From positions 9,734,001 to 9,798,000 of the forward strand of contig OX388348.1 in the NCBI GenBank assembly GCA_947579665.1: a stretch of 64,000 nucleotides of DNA. The letters run 5' to 3'. The position numbers and the translations under genes are program-made. This DNA comes from Sympetrum striolatum (lineage: Eukaryota > Arthropoda > Insecta > Odonata > Libellulidae). How positions within the stretch are numbered: the first letter of the stretch is position 1; each line of letters starts with the position of its first letter. Below the pieces are notes generated by a model. It did not search any database and was not told where the DNA came from. It saw only the letters and a list, made by a program, of their open reading frames with translations. Shown piece by piece: positions 50,201 to 62,100 of this stretch.

Positions 50201-50680
50201 GAATTTTGATATTGAATGAGATTATTTTCTTTTCTGGCTAATTTCCTCTTCTTTGCCTTATTTAGATCATTCCCTGAGGTAACGAAGGATTTCTAAGGGA
50301 TGCTGTAAGGATTCTAAGAGAGAATAGACCGGATAAATCGTAAATATTATGATAAATAAGTATCTTACAATGATCATATAGAAAAAAGTTAGATTCGATT
50401 GTTGTAATTCGTTATTTTTATTGAATTTTGATAATGAATGAGATCATTTTCTTTTCTGTCTAATTTCCTCCTCTTTGCCCTTATTTAAGATCATTCCCTG
50501 AGGTAACGAAGGATTTTTAAGGGATGCTGTAAGGATTCTAATAGAGAAGGGATCGGATAAATCGTAAATATTATGATAAATAAGTATCTTATAATAATCA
50601 TATAGATTAAAGTTAGATTCGATTGTTGTAATTCGTCATTTTTATTGAATTTTGATATTGAATGAGATTATTTTCTTTTC
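38201..50680. repeat. Large duplication block B
   Basis: Follows block A directly and repeats it with about seven additional monomers: one near 41579-41801, four near 43000-43900 and two in 46479-48680. Homology to A ends near 50680, where the next monomer reads CTGGGGTAACAAAGTA. At the A/B junction near 38200 the sequence passes straight from the end of the series into its beginning, as expected for a tandem duplication. Confidence 0.88.
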
Positions 50681-53156
50681 TGTCTAATTTTCTCTTCTTT
50701 GCCCTTATTCAGATCATTCCCTGGGGTAACAAAGTATTTCTAAGGGATGCTGTAAGGATTCTAAGAGAGAAGGGACCGGATAAATCGTAAATATTATAAC
50801 AAATAAGTATCTTATAATAATCATATAGATTAAAGTTAGATTCGATTGTTGTAATTCGTCATTTTTATTGAATTTTGATATTGAATGAGATTATTTTCTT
50901 TTCAGTCTAATTTCCTCTTCTTTGCCCTTATTCAGATCATTCCTTGAGGTAACAAAGGATTTCTAAGGGATGCTGTAAGGATTCTAAGAGAGAATAGACC
51001 GGATAAATCGTAAATATTATGATAAATAAGTATCTTACAATGATCATATAGAAAAAAGTTAGATTCGATTGTTGTAATTCGTCATTTTTATTGAATTTTG
51101 ATATTGAATGAGATTATTTTCTTTTCTGTCTAATTTCTTCTTCTTTGCCCTTATTAAGATCATTCCCTGGGGTAACGAAGGATTTCTAAGGGATGCTGTA
51201 AGGATTCTAAGAGAGAAGGGACCGGATAATTCGTAAATATTATGATAAATTAGTATCTTATAATGATCATTGAGATTAAAGTTAGATTCGATTGTTGTAA
51301 TTCGTCATTTTTATTGAATTTTGATATTGAATGAGATCATTTTCTTTTCTGTCTAATTTCCTCTTCTTTGCCCTTATTTAGATCATTCCCTGGGGTAACG
51401 AAGGATTTCTAAGGGATGCTGTAAGGATTCTAAGAGAGAAGGGACCGGATAAATCGTAAATATTATGATAAATAAGTATCTTATAATGATCATTGAGATT
51501 AAAGTTAGATTCGATTGTTGTAATTCGTCATTTTTTTTGAATATTGATATTGAATAAGATTATTTTCTTTTCATTCTAATTTCCTCTTCTTTGCCCTTAT
51601 TTAGATCATTCCCTGGGGTAACGAAGGATTTCTAAGGGATTCTGTTAGGATTCTAAGAGAGAAGGGACCGGATAAATCGTAAATATTATGATAAATAAGT
51701 ATCTTATAATAATCATAGAGATTAAAGTTCGATTCGATTGCTGTAATTCGTCATTTTTATTGAATATTGATATTGAATGAGATTATTTTCTTTTCTGTCT
51801 AATTTCCTATTCTTTGACCTTATTTAGATCATTCCCTGGGGTAACGAAGGATTTCTTAGGGATTCTGTTAGGATTCTTAGAGAGAAGGGACAGGATAAAT
51901 CGTAAATATTATGATAAATAAGTATCTTATAATAATCATAGTGATTAAAGATAGATTCGATTGCTGTAATTCGTCATTTTTATTGAATTTTGGTATTGAA
52001 TCAGATTATTTTCTTTTCTGTCTAATTTCCTCTTCTTTGCCCTTATTTAGATCATTTCCTGAGGTAACGAAGGATTTCTAAGGGATGCTGTAAGGATTCT
52101 AAGAGAGAAGGGACCGGATAAATCGTAAAAATTATGATAAATAAGTATCTTATAATAATCATACAGATTAAAGTTAGATTCGATTCTTGTAATCTTCATT
52201 TTTTTGAGTTTTGATATTGAATGAGATTATTTTCTTTTCTGTCTAATTTCCTCTTCTTATCCCTTATTCAGATCATTCCCTGGGGTAACGAAGGGTTTCT
52301 AAGGGATGCTGTAAGGATTCTAAGAGAGAAAGAACCGGATAAATCGTAAATATTATGATAAATAAGTGTATTATAATAATCATATAATTTAAGTTTGATT
52401 CGATTGTTGTAATTCGTCATTTTAATTGAATTTTTATATTAAATGAGATTATTTTCTTTTCTGTCTAATTTCCTCTTCTTTGCCCTTATTTAGCTCATTC
52501 CCTGAGGTATCGAAGGATTTGTAAGGGATGCTGTAAGGATTCTAAGAGAGAAGGGACCGGATAAGTCGTAAATATTATGATAAATAAGTATCTTATAATA
52601 ATCATATAGATTAAAGTTAGATTCGATTGTTGTAATTCGTCATTTTAATTGAATTCTGATATTGAATGAGATTATTTTCTTTTTTGTAATTTCCTCTTCT
52701 TTGCCCTTATTCAGATCATTCCCTGAGGTAATGAAGGATTTCTAAGGGATGCTGTAAGGATTCTAAGAGAGAAGGGACCGGATAAATCGTAAATATTATG
52801 TTAAATAAGTATCTTATAATAATCATACAGATTAAAGTTAGATTCGATTGTTGTAATTCGTCATTTTTATTGAATTTTGATATTGAATGAGATTATATTC
52901 TTTTCTTTCTAATTTCCTTTTCTTTGCACTTATTTAGATCATTCCCTGAGGTAACGAAGGATTTTTAAGGGATGCTGTAAGGATTCTAAGAGAGAAGGGA
53001 CCGGATAAATCGTAAATATTATGATAAATATGTATCTTATAATAATCATATAGATTAAAGTTAGATTCGATTGTTGTAATTCGTCATTTTTATTGAATTT
53101 TGATATTGAATGAGATTATTTTATTTTCTATCTAATTTCCTCTTCTTTGCCCTTAT
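50681..53156. repeat. Mosaic segment made of left-array pieces
   Basis: The segment joins pieces seen earlier in the same order but with gaps. The first part, to about 50990, matches 8667-9000 (offset 42,021 bp). 50996-52809 matches 12986-14799 (offset 38,010 bp). 52810-53150 matches 20513-20850 (offset 32,297 bp). From about 53157 the match moves to 26424 onward (offset 26,733 bp). It thus links block B to a third copy of the array and lacks the retrotransposon. Confidence 0.85.
52796..52809. other. Empty paralogue of the retrotransposon target site
   Basis: TTATGTTAAATAAG is present once, with 1.8 kb of upstream sequence nearly identical to the left flank of the element and about 340 bp downstream nearly identical to its right flank. 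It gives the pre-insertion sequence and confirms the 14-bp duplication and both element ends. Confidence 0.92.
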
Positions 53157-56100
53157 TCAGCTTATTCCCTGAGGTAACGAAGGATTTGTAAGGGATGCTG
53201 TAAGGATTCTAAGAGAGAAGGGACCAGATAAATCGTAAATATTATGATAAATAAGTATCTTATAATAATCATATAGATTAAAGTAAGATTCGATTGTTGC
53301 AATTCGTCATTTTAATTGAATTTTTATATTGAATGAGATTATTTTCTTTTCTGTCTAATATCCTCTTCTTTGCCCTTATTTAGATCATTCCCTGAGGTAA
53401 CGAAGGATTTCTAAGGGATGCTTTAAGGATTCTAAGAGAGAAGGGACCGGATTAATCGTAAATATTATGATAAATAAGTATCTTATAATAATCATATAGA
53501 TTAAAGTTAGATTCGATCGCTGTAATTCGTCATTTTAATTGAATTCTGATATTGAATGAGATTATTTTCTTTTTTGTAATTTCCTCTTCTTTGCCCTTAT
53601 TCAGATCATTCCCTGAGGTAACGTAGGATTTCTAAGGGATGCTGTAAGGATTCTAAGAGAGAAGGGACCGGATAAATCGTAAATATTATGTTAAATAAGT
53701 ATCTTATAATAATCATACAGATTAAAGTTAGATTCGATTGTTGTAATTCGTCATTTTTATTGAATTTTGATATTGAATGAGATTATTTTCTTTTCTTTCT
53801 AATTTATTTTTCTTTGCACTTATTTAGATCATTCCCTGAGGTAACGAAGGATTTTTAAGGGATGCTGTAAGGATTCTAAGAGAGAAGGGACCGGATAAAT
53901 CGTAAATATTATGATAAATATGTATCTTATAATAATCATATAGATTAAAGTTAGATTCGATTGTTGTAATTCGTCATTTTTATTGAATTTTGATATTGAA
54001 TGAGATTATTTTCTTTTCTGTCTAATTTCCTCTTCTTTGCCCTTATTCAGATCATTCCCTGAGGTAACGAAGGATTGGTAAGGGATGCTGTAAGGATTCT
54101 AAGAGAGATGGGACCTGATAAATCGTAAATATTATGATAAATAAGTATCTTATAATAATCATATAGATTCAAGTTAAATTCGATTGTTGTAATTCGTTAT
54201 TTTTATTGAATTTTGATAATGAATGAGATCATTTTCTTTTCTGACTAATTTCCTCTTCTTTGCCCTTATTCAGATCATTCCTTGAGGTAACGAAGGATAT
54301 CTAAGGGATGCTGTAAGGATTCTAAGAGAGAAGGGACCAGATAAACCGTAAATCTTATGATAAATAAGTATCTTATAATAATCATATAGATTAAAGTTAG
54401 ATTCGATTGTTGTAATTCGTCATTTTAATTGAATTTTGATATTGAATGAGATTATTTTCTTTTCTGGCTAATTTCCTCTTCTTTGCCTTATTTAGATCAT
54501 TCCCTGAGGTAACGAAGGATTTCTAAGGGATGCTGTAAGGATTCTAAGAGAGAATAGACCGGATAAATCGTAAATATTATGATAAATAAGTATCTTACAA
54601 TGATCATATAGAAAAAAGTTAGATTCGATTGTTGTAATTCCTCATTTTTATTGAATTTTGATAATGAATGAGATTATTTTCTTTTCTGTCTAATTTCTTC
54701 TTCTTTGCCCTTATTAAGATCATTCCCTGGTGTAACGAAGGATTTCTAAGGGATGCTGTAAGGATTCTAAGAGAGAAGGGACCGGATAAATCGTAAATAT
54801 TATGATAAATTAGTATCTTATAATGATCATTGAGATTAAAGTTAGATTCGATTGTTGTAATTCGTCATTTTTATTGAATTTTGATATTGAATGAGATCAT
54901 TTTCTTATCTGTCTAATTTCCTCTTCTTTGCCCTTATTTAGATTATTCCCTGGGGTAACGAAGGATTTCTAACGGATGCTGTAAGGATTCTAAGAGAGAA
55001 GGGACCGGATAAATCGTAAATATTATGATAAATAAGTATCTTATAATGATCATTGAGATTAAAGTTAGATTCGATTGTTGTAATTCGTCATTTTTTTTGA
55101 ATATTGATATTGAATAAGATTATTTTGTATTCATTCTAATTTCCTCTTCTTTGCCCTTATTTAGATCATTCCCTGGGGTAACGAAGGATTTCTAAGGGAT
55201 TCTGTTAGGATTCTAAGAGAGAAGGGACCGGATAAATTGTAAATATTATGATAAATAAGTATCTTATAATAATCATAGAGATTAAAGTTCGATTCGATTG
55301 CTGTAATTTGTCATTTTTATTGAATATTGATATTGAATGAGATTATTTTCTTTTCTGTCTAATTTCCTCTTCTTTGCCCTTATTTAGATCATTCCCTGGG
55401 GTAACGAAGGATTTCTTAGGGATTCTGTTAGGATTCTTAGAGAGAAGGGACCGGATAAATCGTAAATATTATGATAAATAAGTATCTTATAATAATCATA
55501 GTGATTAAAGATAGATTCGATTGCTGTAATTCGTCATTTTTATTGAATTTTGGTATTGAATCAGATTATTTTCTTTTCTGTCTAATTTCCTCTTCTTTGC
55601 CCTTATTTAGATCATTCCCTGAGGTAACGAAGGATTTCTAAGGGATGCTGTAAGGATTCTAAGAGAGAAGGGACCGGATAAATCGTAAAAATTATGATAA
55701 ATAAGTATCTTATAATAATCATACAGATTAAAGTTAGATTCGATTGTTGTAATCTTCATTTTTTTGAGTTTTGATATTGAATGATATTATTTTCTTTTCT
55801 GTCTAATTTCCTCTTCTTATCTCTTATTAAGATCATTCCCTGGGGTAACGAAGGGTTTCTAAGGGATGCTGTAAGGATTCTAAGAGAGAAAGAACCGGAT
55901 AAATCGTAAATATTATGATAAATAAGTGTATTATAATAATCATATAATTTAAGTTTGATTCGATTGTTGTAATTCGTCATTTTAATTGAATTTTTATATT
56001 AAATGAGATTATTTTCTTTTCTGTCTAATTTCCTCTTCTTTGCCCTTCTTTAGATCATTCCCTGAGGTATCGAAGGATTTGTAAGGGATGCTGTAAGGAT

Positions 56101-59100
56101 TCTAAGAGAGAAGGGACCGGATAAATCGTAAATATTATGATAAATAAGTATCTTATAATAATCATATAGATTAAAGTTAGATTCGATTGTTGTAATTCGT
56201 CATTTTAATTGAATTCTGATATTGAATGAGATTATTTTCTTTTCTGTCTAATTTCCTCTTCTTTGCCCTTATTCAGAACATTCCCTGAGGTAACGAAGGA
56301 TTGGTAAGGGATGCTGTAAGGATTCTAAGAGAGAAGGGACCGGATAAATCGTAAATATTATGATAAATAAGTATCTTATAATAATCATATAGATTAAAGT
56401 TAAATTCGATGGTTGTAATTCGTCATTTTTATTGAATTTTGATATTGAATGAGATCATTTTCTTTTCTGTCTAATTTCCTCTTCTTTGCCCTTATTCAGA
56501 TCATTCCCTGAGGTAACGAAGGATTTTTAAGGGATGCTGTAAGGATTCTAAGAGAGAAGGGACCGGATAAATCGTTAATATTATGATAAATAAGTATCTT
56601 ATAATAATCATATAGATTAAAGTAAGATTCGATTGTTGTAATTCGTCATTTTAATTGAATTTTGATATTGAATGAGATTATTTTCTTTTCTGGCTAATTT
56701 CCTCTTCTTTGCCTTATTTAGATCATTCCCTGAGGTAACGAAGAATTTCTAAGGGATGCTGTAAGGATTCTAAGAGAGAAGGGACCGGATAAATCGTAAA
56801 TATTATGATAAATAAGTATCTTATAATAATCATAGAGATTAAAGTTCGATTCGATTGCTGTAATTCGTCATTTTTATTGAATATTGATATTAAAGGAGAT
56901 TATTTTCTTTTCTGTCTAATTTCCTCTTCTTTGCCCTTATTTAGATCATTCCCTGGGGTAACGAAGGATTTCTTAGGGATTCTGTTACGATTCTAAGAGA
57001 GAAGGGACCGGATAAATCGTAAATATTATGATAAATAAGTATCTTATAATAATCATAGTGATTAAAGATAGATTCGATTGCTGTAATTCGTCATTTTTAT
57101 TGAATTTTGGTATTGAATCAGATTATTTTCTTTTCTGTCTAATTTCCTCTTCTTTGCCCTTATTTAGATCATTCCCTGAGGTAACGAAGGATTTCTAAGG
57201 GATGCTGTAAGGATTCTAAGAGAGAAGGGACCGGATAAATCGTAAAAATTATGATAAATAAGTATCTTATAATAATCATACAGATTAAAGTTAGATTCGA
57301 TTGTTGTAATCTTCATTTTTTTGAATTTTGATATTGAATGAGATTATTTTCTTTTCTGTCTAATTTCCTCTTCTTAGCCCTTATTAAGATCATTCCCTGG
57401 GGTAACGAAGGGGTTCTAAGGGATGCTGTAAGGATTCTAAGAGAGAAAGAACCGGATAAATCGTAAATATTATGATAAATAAGTGTATTATAATAATCAT
57501 ATAATTTAAGTTAGATTCGATTGTTGTAATTCGTCATTTTAATTGAATTTTTATATTAAATGAGATTATTTTCTTTTCTGTCTAATTTCCTCTTCTTTGC
57601 CCTTATTTAGATCATTCCCTGAGGTAACGAAGGATTTCTAAGGGATGCTGTAAGGATTCTAAGAGAGAAGGGACCGGATAAATCTTAAAAATTATGATAA
57701 ATAAGTATCTTATAATAATCATACAGATTAAAGTTAGATTCGATTTTTGTAATTCCTCATTTTTTAAGGAATTTTGATATTGAATGAGATAATTTTCTTT
57801 TCTGTCTAATTTCTTCTTCTTTGCCCTTATTTAGTTCATTCCCTGAGGTAACGAAGGATTTCTAAGGGGTGCTGTAAGGATTCTAAGAGAGAAGGGACCG
57901 GATAGATCGTAAATATTATGATAAATAAGTATCTTATAATAATCATACAGATTAAAGTTAGATTCCATTTTTGTAATTCGTCATTTTAATTGAATTTTGA
58001 TATTGAATGAGATTATTTTCTTTTGTCTAATTTCCTCCTCTTTGCCCTTATTTAGATCATTCCCTGAGGTAATGAAGGATTTCTAAGGGATGCTGTAAGG
58101 ATTCTAAGAGAGAAGGGACCGGATAAATCGTAAATATTATGATAAATTAGTATCTTATAATAATCATATAGATTAAAGTTAGATTCGGTTGTTGGAATTC
58201 GTCATTTTTATTGAATTTTGATATTGAATGAGATTATTTTCTTTTCTTTCTAATTTCCTTTTCTTTGCACTTATTTAGATCATTCCCTGAGGTAACGAAG
58301 GATTTTTAAGGGATGCTGTAAGGATTCTAAGATAGAAGGGACCGGATAAATCGTAATTATTATGATAAATATGTATCTTATAAAAATCATATAGATTAAA
58401 GTTAGATTCGATTGTTGTAATTCGTCATTTTTATTGAATTTTGATATTGAATGAGATTATTTTCTTTTCTGGCTAATTTCCTCTTCTTTGCCTTATTTAG
58501 ATCATTCCCTGAGGTAACGAAGAATTTCTAAGGGATGCTGTAAGGATTCTAAGAGAGAAGGGACCGGATAAATCGTAAATATTATGATAAATAAGTATCT
58601 TATAATGATCATTGAGATTAAAGTTAGATTCGATTGTTGTAATTCGTCATTTTTATTGAATATTGATATTGAATGAGATTATTTTCTTTTCTGTCTAATT
58701 TCCTCTTCTTAGCCCTTATTAAGATCATTCCCTGGGGTAACGAAGGATTTCTAAGGGATTCTGTTAGGATTCTAAGAGAGAAGGGACCGGATAAATCGTA
58801 AATATTATGATAAATAAGTATCTTATAATAATCATAGAGATTAAAGTTCGATTCGATTGCTGTAATTCGTCATTTTTATTGAATATTGATATTGAATGAG
58901 ATTATTTTCTTTTCTGTCTAATTTCCTCTTCTTTGCCCTTATTTAGATCATTCCCTGGGGTAACGAAGGATTTCTTAGGGATTCTGTTACGATTCTAAGA
59001 GAGAAGGGACCGGATAAATCGTAAATATTATGATAAATAAGTATCTTATAATAATCATAGTGATTAAAGATAGATTCGATTGCTGTAATTCGTCATTTTT

Positions 59101-62100
59101 ATTGAATTTTGGTATTGAATCAGATTATTTTCTTTTCTGTCTAATTTCCTCTTCTTTGCCCTTATTTAGATCATTCCCTGAGGTAACGAAGGATTTCTAA
59201 GGGATGCTGTAAGGATTCTAAGAGAGAAGGGACCGGATAAATCGTAAAAATTATGATAAATAAGTATCTTATAATAATCATACAGATTAAAGTTAGATTC
59301 GATTGTTGTAATCTTCATTTTTTTGAATTTTGATATTGAATGAGATTATTTTCTTTTCTTTCTAATTTCCTTTTCTTTGCACTTATTTAGATCATTCCCT
59401 GAGGTAACGAAGGATTTCTTAGGGATTCTGTTACGATTCTAAGAGAGAAGGGACCGGATAAATCGTAAATATTATGATAAATAAGTACCTTATAATAATC
59501 ATAGTGATTAAAGATAGATTCGATTGCTGTAATTCGTCATTTTTATTGAATTTTGGTATTGAATCAGATTATTTTCTTTTCTGTCTAATTTCCTCTTCTT
59601 TGCCCTCATTCAGAACATTCCCTGAGGTAACGAAGGATTTTTAAGGGATGCTGTAAGGATTCTTAGAGAGAAGGGACCGGATAAATCGTAAATATTATGA
59701 TAAATAAGTATCTTATAATAATCATACAGATTAAAGTTAGATTCGATATTTGTAATTCGTCATTTTAATTGAATTTTGATATTTAATGAGATTATTTTCT
59801 TTTGTCTCATTTCCTCCTCTTTGCCCTTATTCAGATCATTCCCTGAGGTAACGAAGGATTTCTAAGGGATGCTGTAAGGATTCTAAGAGAGAAGGGACCG
59901 CATAAATCGTAAATATTATGATAAATTAGTATCTTATAATAATCATATAGATTAAGGACAGATTCGATTGTTGTAATTCGTCATCTTAGTTGAATTTTGA
60001 TATTAAATGAGATTATTTTCTTTTCTGTCTAATTTCCTCTTCTTTGCCCTTATTTAGATCATTCCCTGAGGTAACGAAGGATTTCTAAGGGATGCTGTAA
60101 GGATTCTAAGAGAGAAGGTACCGGATAAATCGTAAATATTATGATAAATAAGTATCTTATAATAATCATATAGATTAAAGTTAGATTCGATTGTTGTAAT
60201 CCGTCATTTTTATTGAATTTTGATATTGAATGAGATTATTTTCTTTTCTTTCTAATTTCCTTTTCTTTGCACTTATTTAGATCATTCCCTGAGGTAACGA
60301 AGGATTTTTAAGGGATGCTGTAAGGATTCTTAGAGAGAAGGGACCGGATAAATCGTAAATATTATGATAAATAAGTATCTTATAATAATCATATAGATTA
60401 AAGTTAGATTCGATTGTTGTAATTCGTCATTTTTATTGAATTTTGATATTGAATGAGATTATTTTCTTTTCTGTCTAATTTCCTCTTCTTTGCCCTTATT
60501 CAGATCATTCCCTGAGGTAACGAAGGATTGGTAAGGGATGCTGTAAGGATTCTAAGAGAGAAGGGACCGGATAAATCGTAAATATTATGATAAATAAGTA
60601 TCTTATAATAATCATATAGATTAAAGTTAAATTCGATTGTTGTAATTCGTCATTTTTATTGAATTTTGATATTGAATGAGATCATTTTCTTTTCTGTCTA
60701 ATTTCCTCTTCTTTGCCCTTATTCAGATCATTCCCTGAGGTAACGAAGGATTTTTAAGGGATGCTGTAAGGATTCTAAGAGAGAAGGGACCGGATAAATC
60801 GTAAATATTATGATAAATAAATATCTTATAATAATCATATAGACTAAAGTTAGATTCGATTGTTGTAATTCGTCATTTTTATTGAATTTTGATATTGAAT
60901 GAGATTATTTTCTTTTCTGTCTAATTTCCTCTTCTTAGCCCTTATTTAGATCATTCGCTGAGGTAACGAAGGATTTCTCAGGGATGCTGTAAGGATTCTA
61001 AGAGAGAAGGGACCGGATAAATCGTAAATATTATGATAAATAAGTATCTTATAATAATCATATAGATGAAAGTTAGATTCGATTGTTGTAATTCGTCATT
61101 TTAATTGAATTTTGATATTGAATGAGATTATTTTATTTTCTGTCTAATTACCTCTTCTTTGCCCTTATTCAGATTATTCCCTGAGGTAACGAAGGATTTT
61201 TAAGGGATGCTGTAAGGATTCTAAGAGAGAAGGGACCGGATAAATCGTAAATATTATGATAAATAAGTATCTTATAATAATCATATAGATTAAAGTTAGA
61301 TTCGATTGTTGTAATTCGTCATTTTAATTGAATTTTGATATTGAATGAGATTATTTTCTTTTCTGTCTAATTTCCTCTTCTTTGCCTTTATTTCGATCAT
61401 TCCCTGAGGTAACGAAGGATTTCTAAGGGATTGTGTAAGGATTCTAAGAGAGAAGGGACCGGATAAATCGTAAATATTATGATAAATAAGTATCTTATAA
61501 TAATCATACAGATTAAAGTTAGATTCGATTGTTGTAATTCGTCATTTTTATCGAATTTTGATATTGAATGAGATTATTTTCTTTTCTGTCTAATTTCCTC
61601 TTCATTGCCCTTATTCAGATCATTCCCTGAGGTAACGAAGGATTTCTAAGGGATGCTGTAAGGATTCTAAGAGAGAAGGGACCGGATAAATCGTAAAAAT
61701 TATGATAAATAAGTATCTTATAATAATCATATAGATTAAAGTTAGATTCGATTGTTGTAATTCCTCATTTTTAATGAATTTTGATATTGAATGAGATTAT
61801 TTTCTTTTCTGCCTAATTTCCTCTTCTTTGTCCTTATTTAGATCATTTCCTGAGGTAACGAAGGATTTCTAAGGGATGCTGTAAGGATTCTAAGAGAGAA
61901 GGGACCGGATAAATCGTAAATATTATGATAAATAAGTATCTTATAATAATCATATAGATTAAAGTTAGATTCGATTGTTGTAATTCGTCATTTTAATTGA
62001 ATTTTGATGTTGAATGAGATTATTTTCTTTTCTGTCTAATTTCCTCTTCTTTGCCCTTATTTAGATCATTCCCTGAGGTAACGAAGGATTTCTAAGGGAT

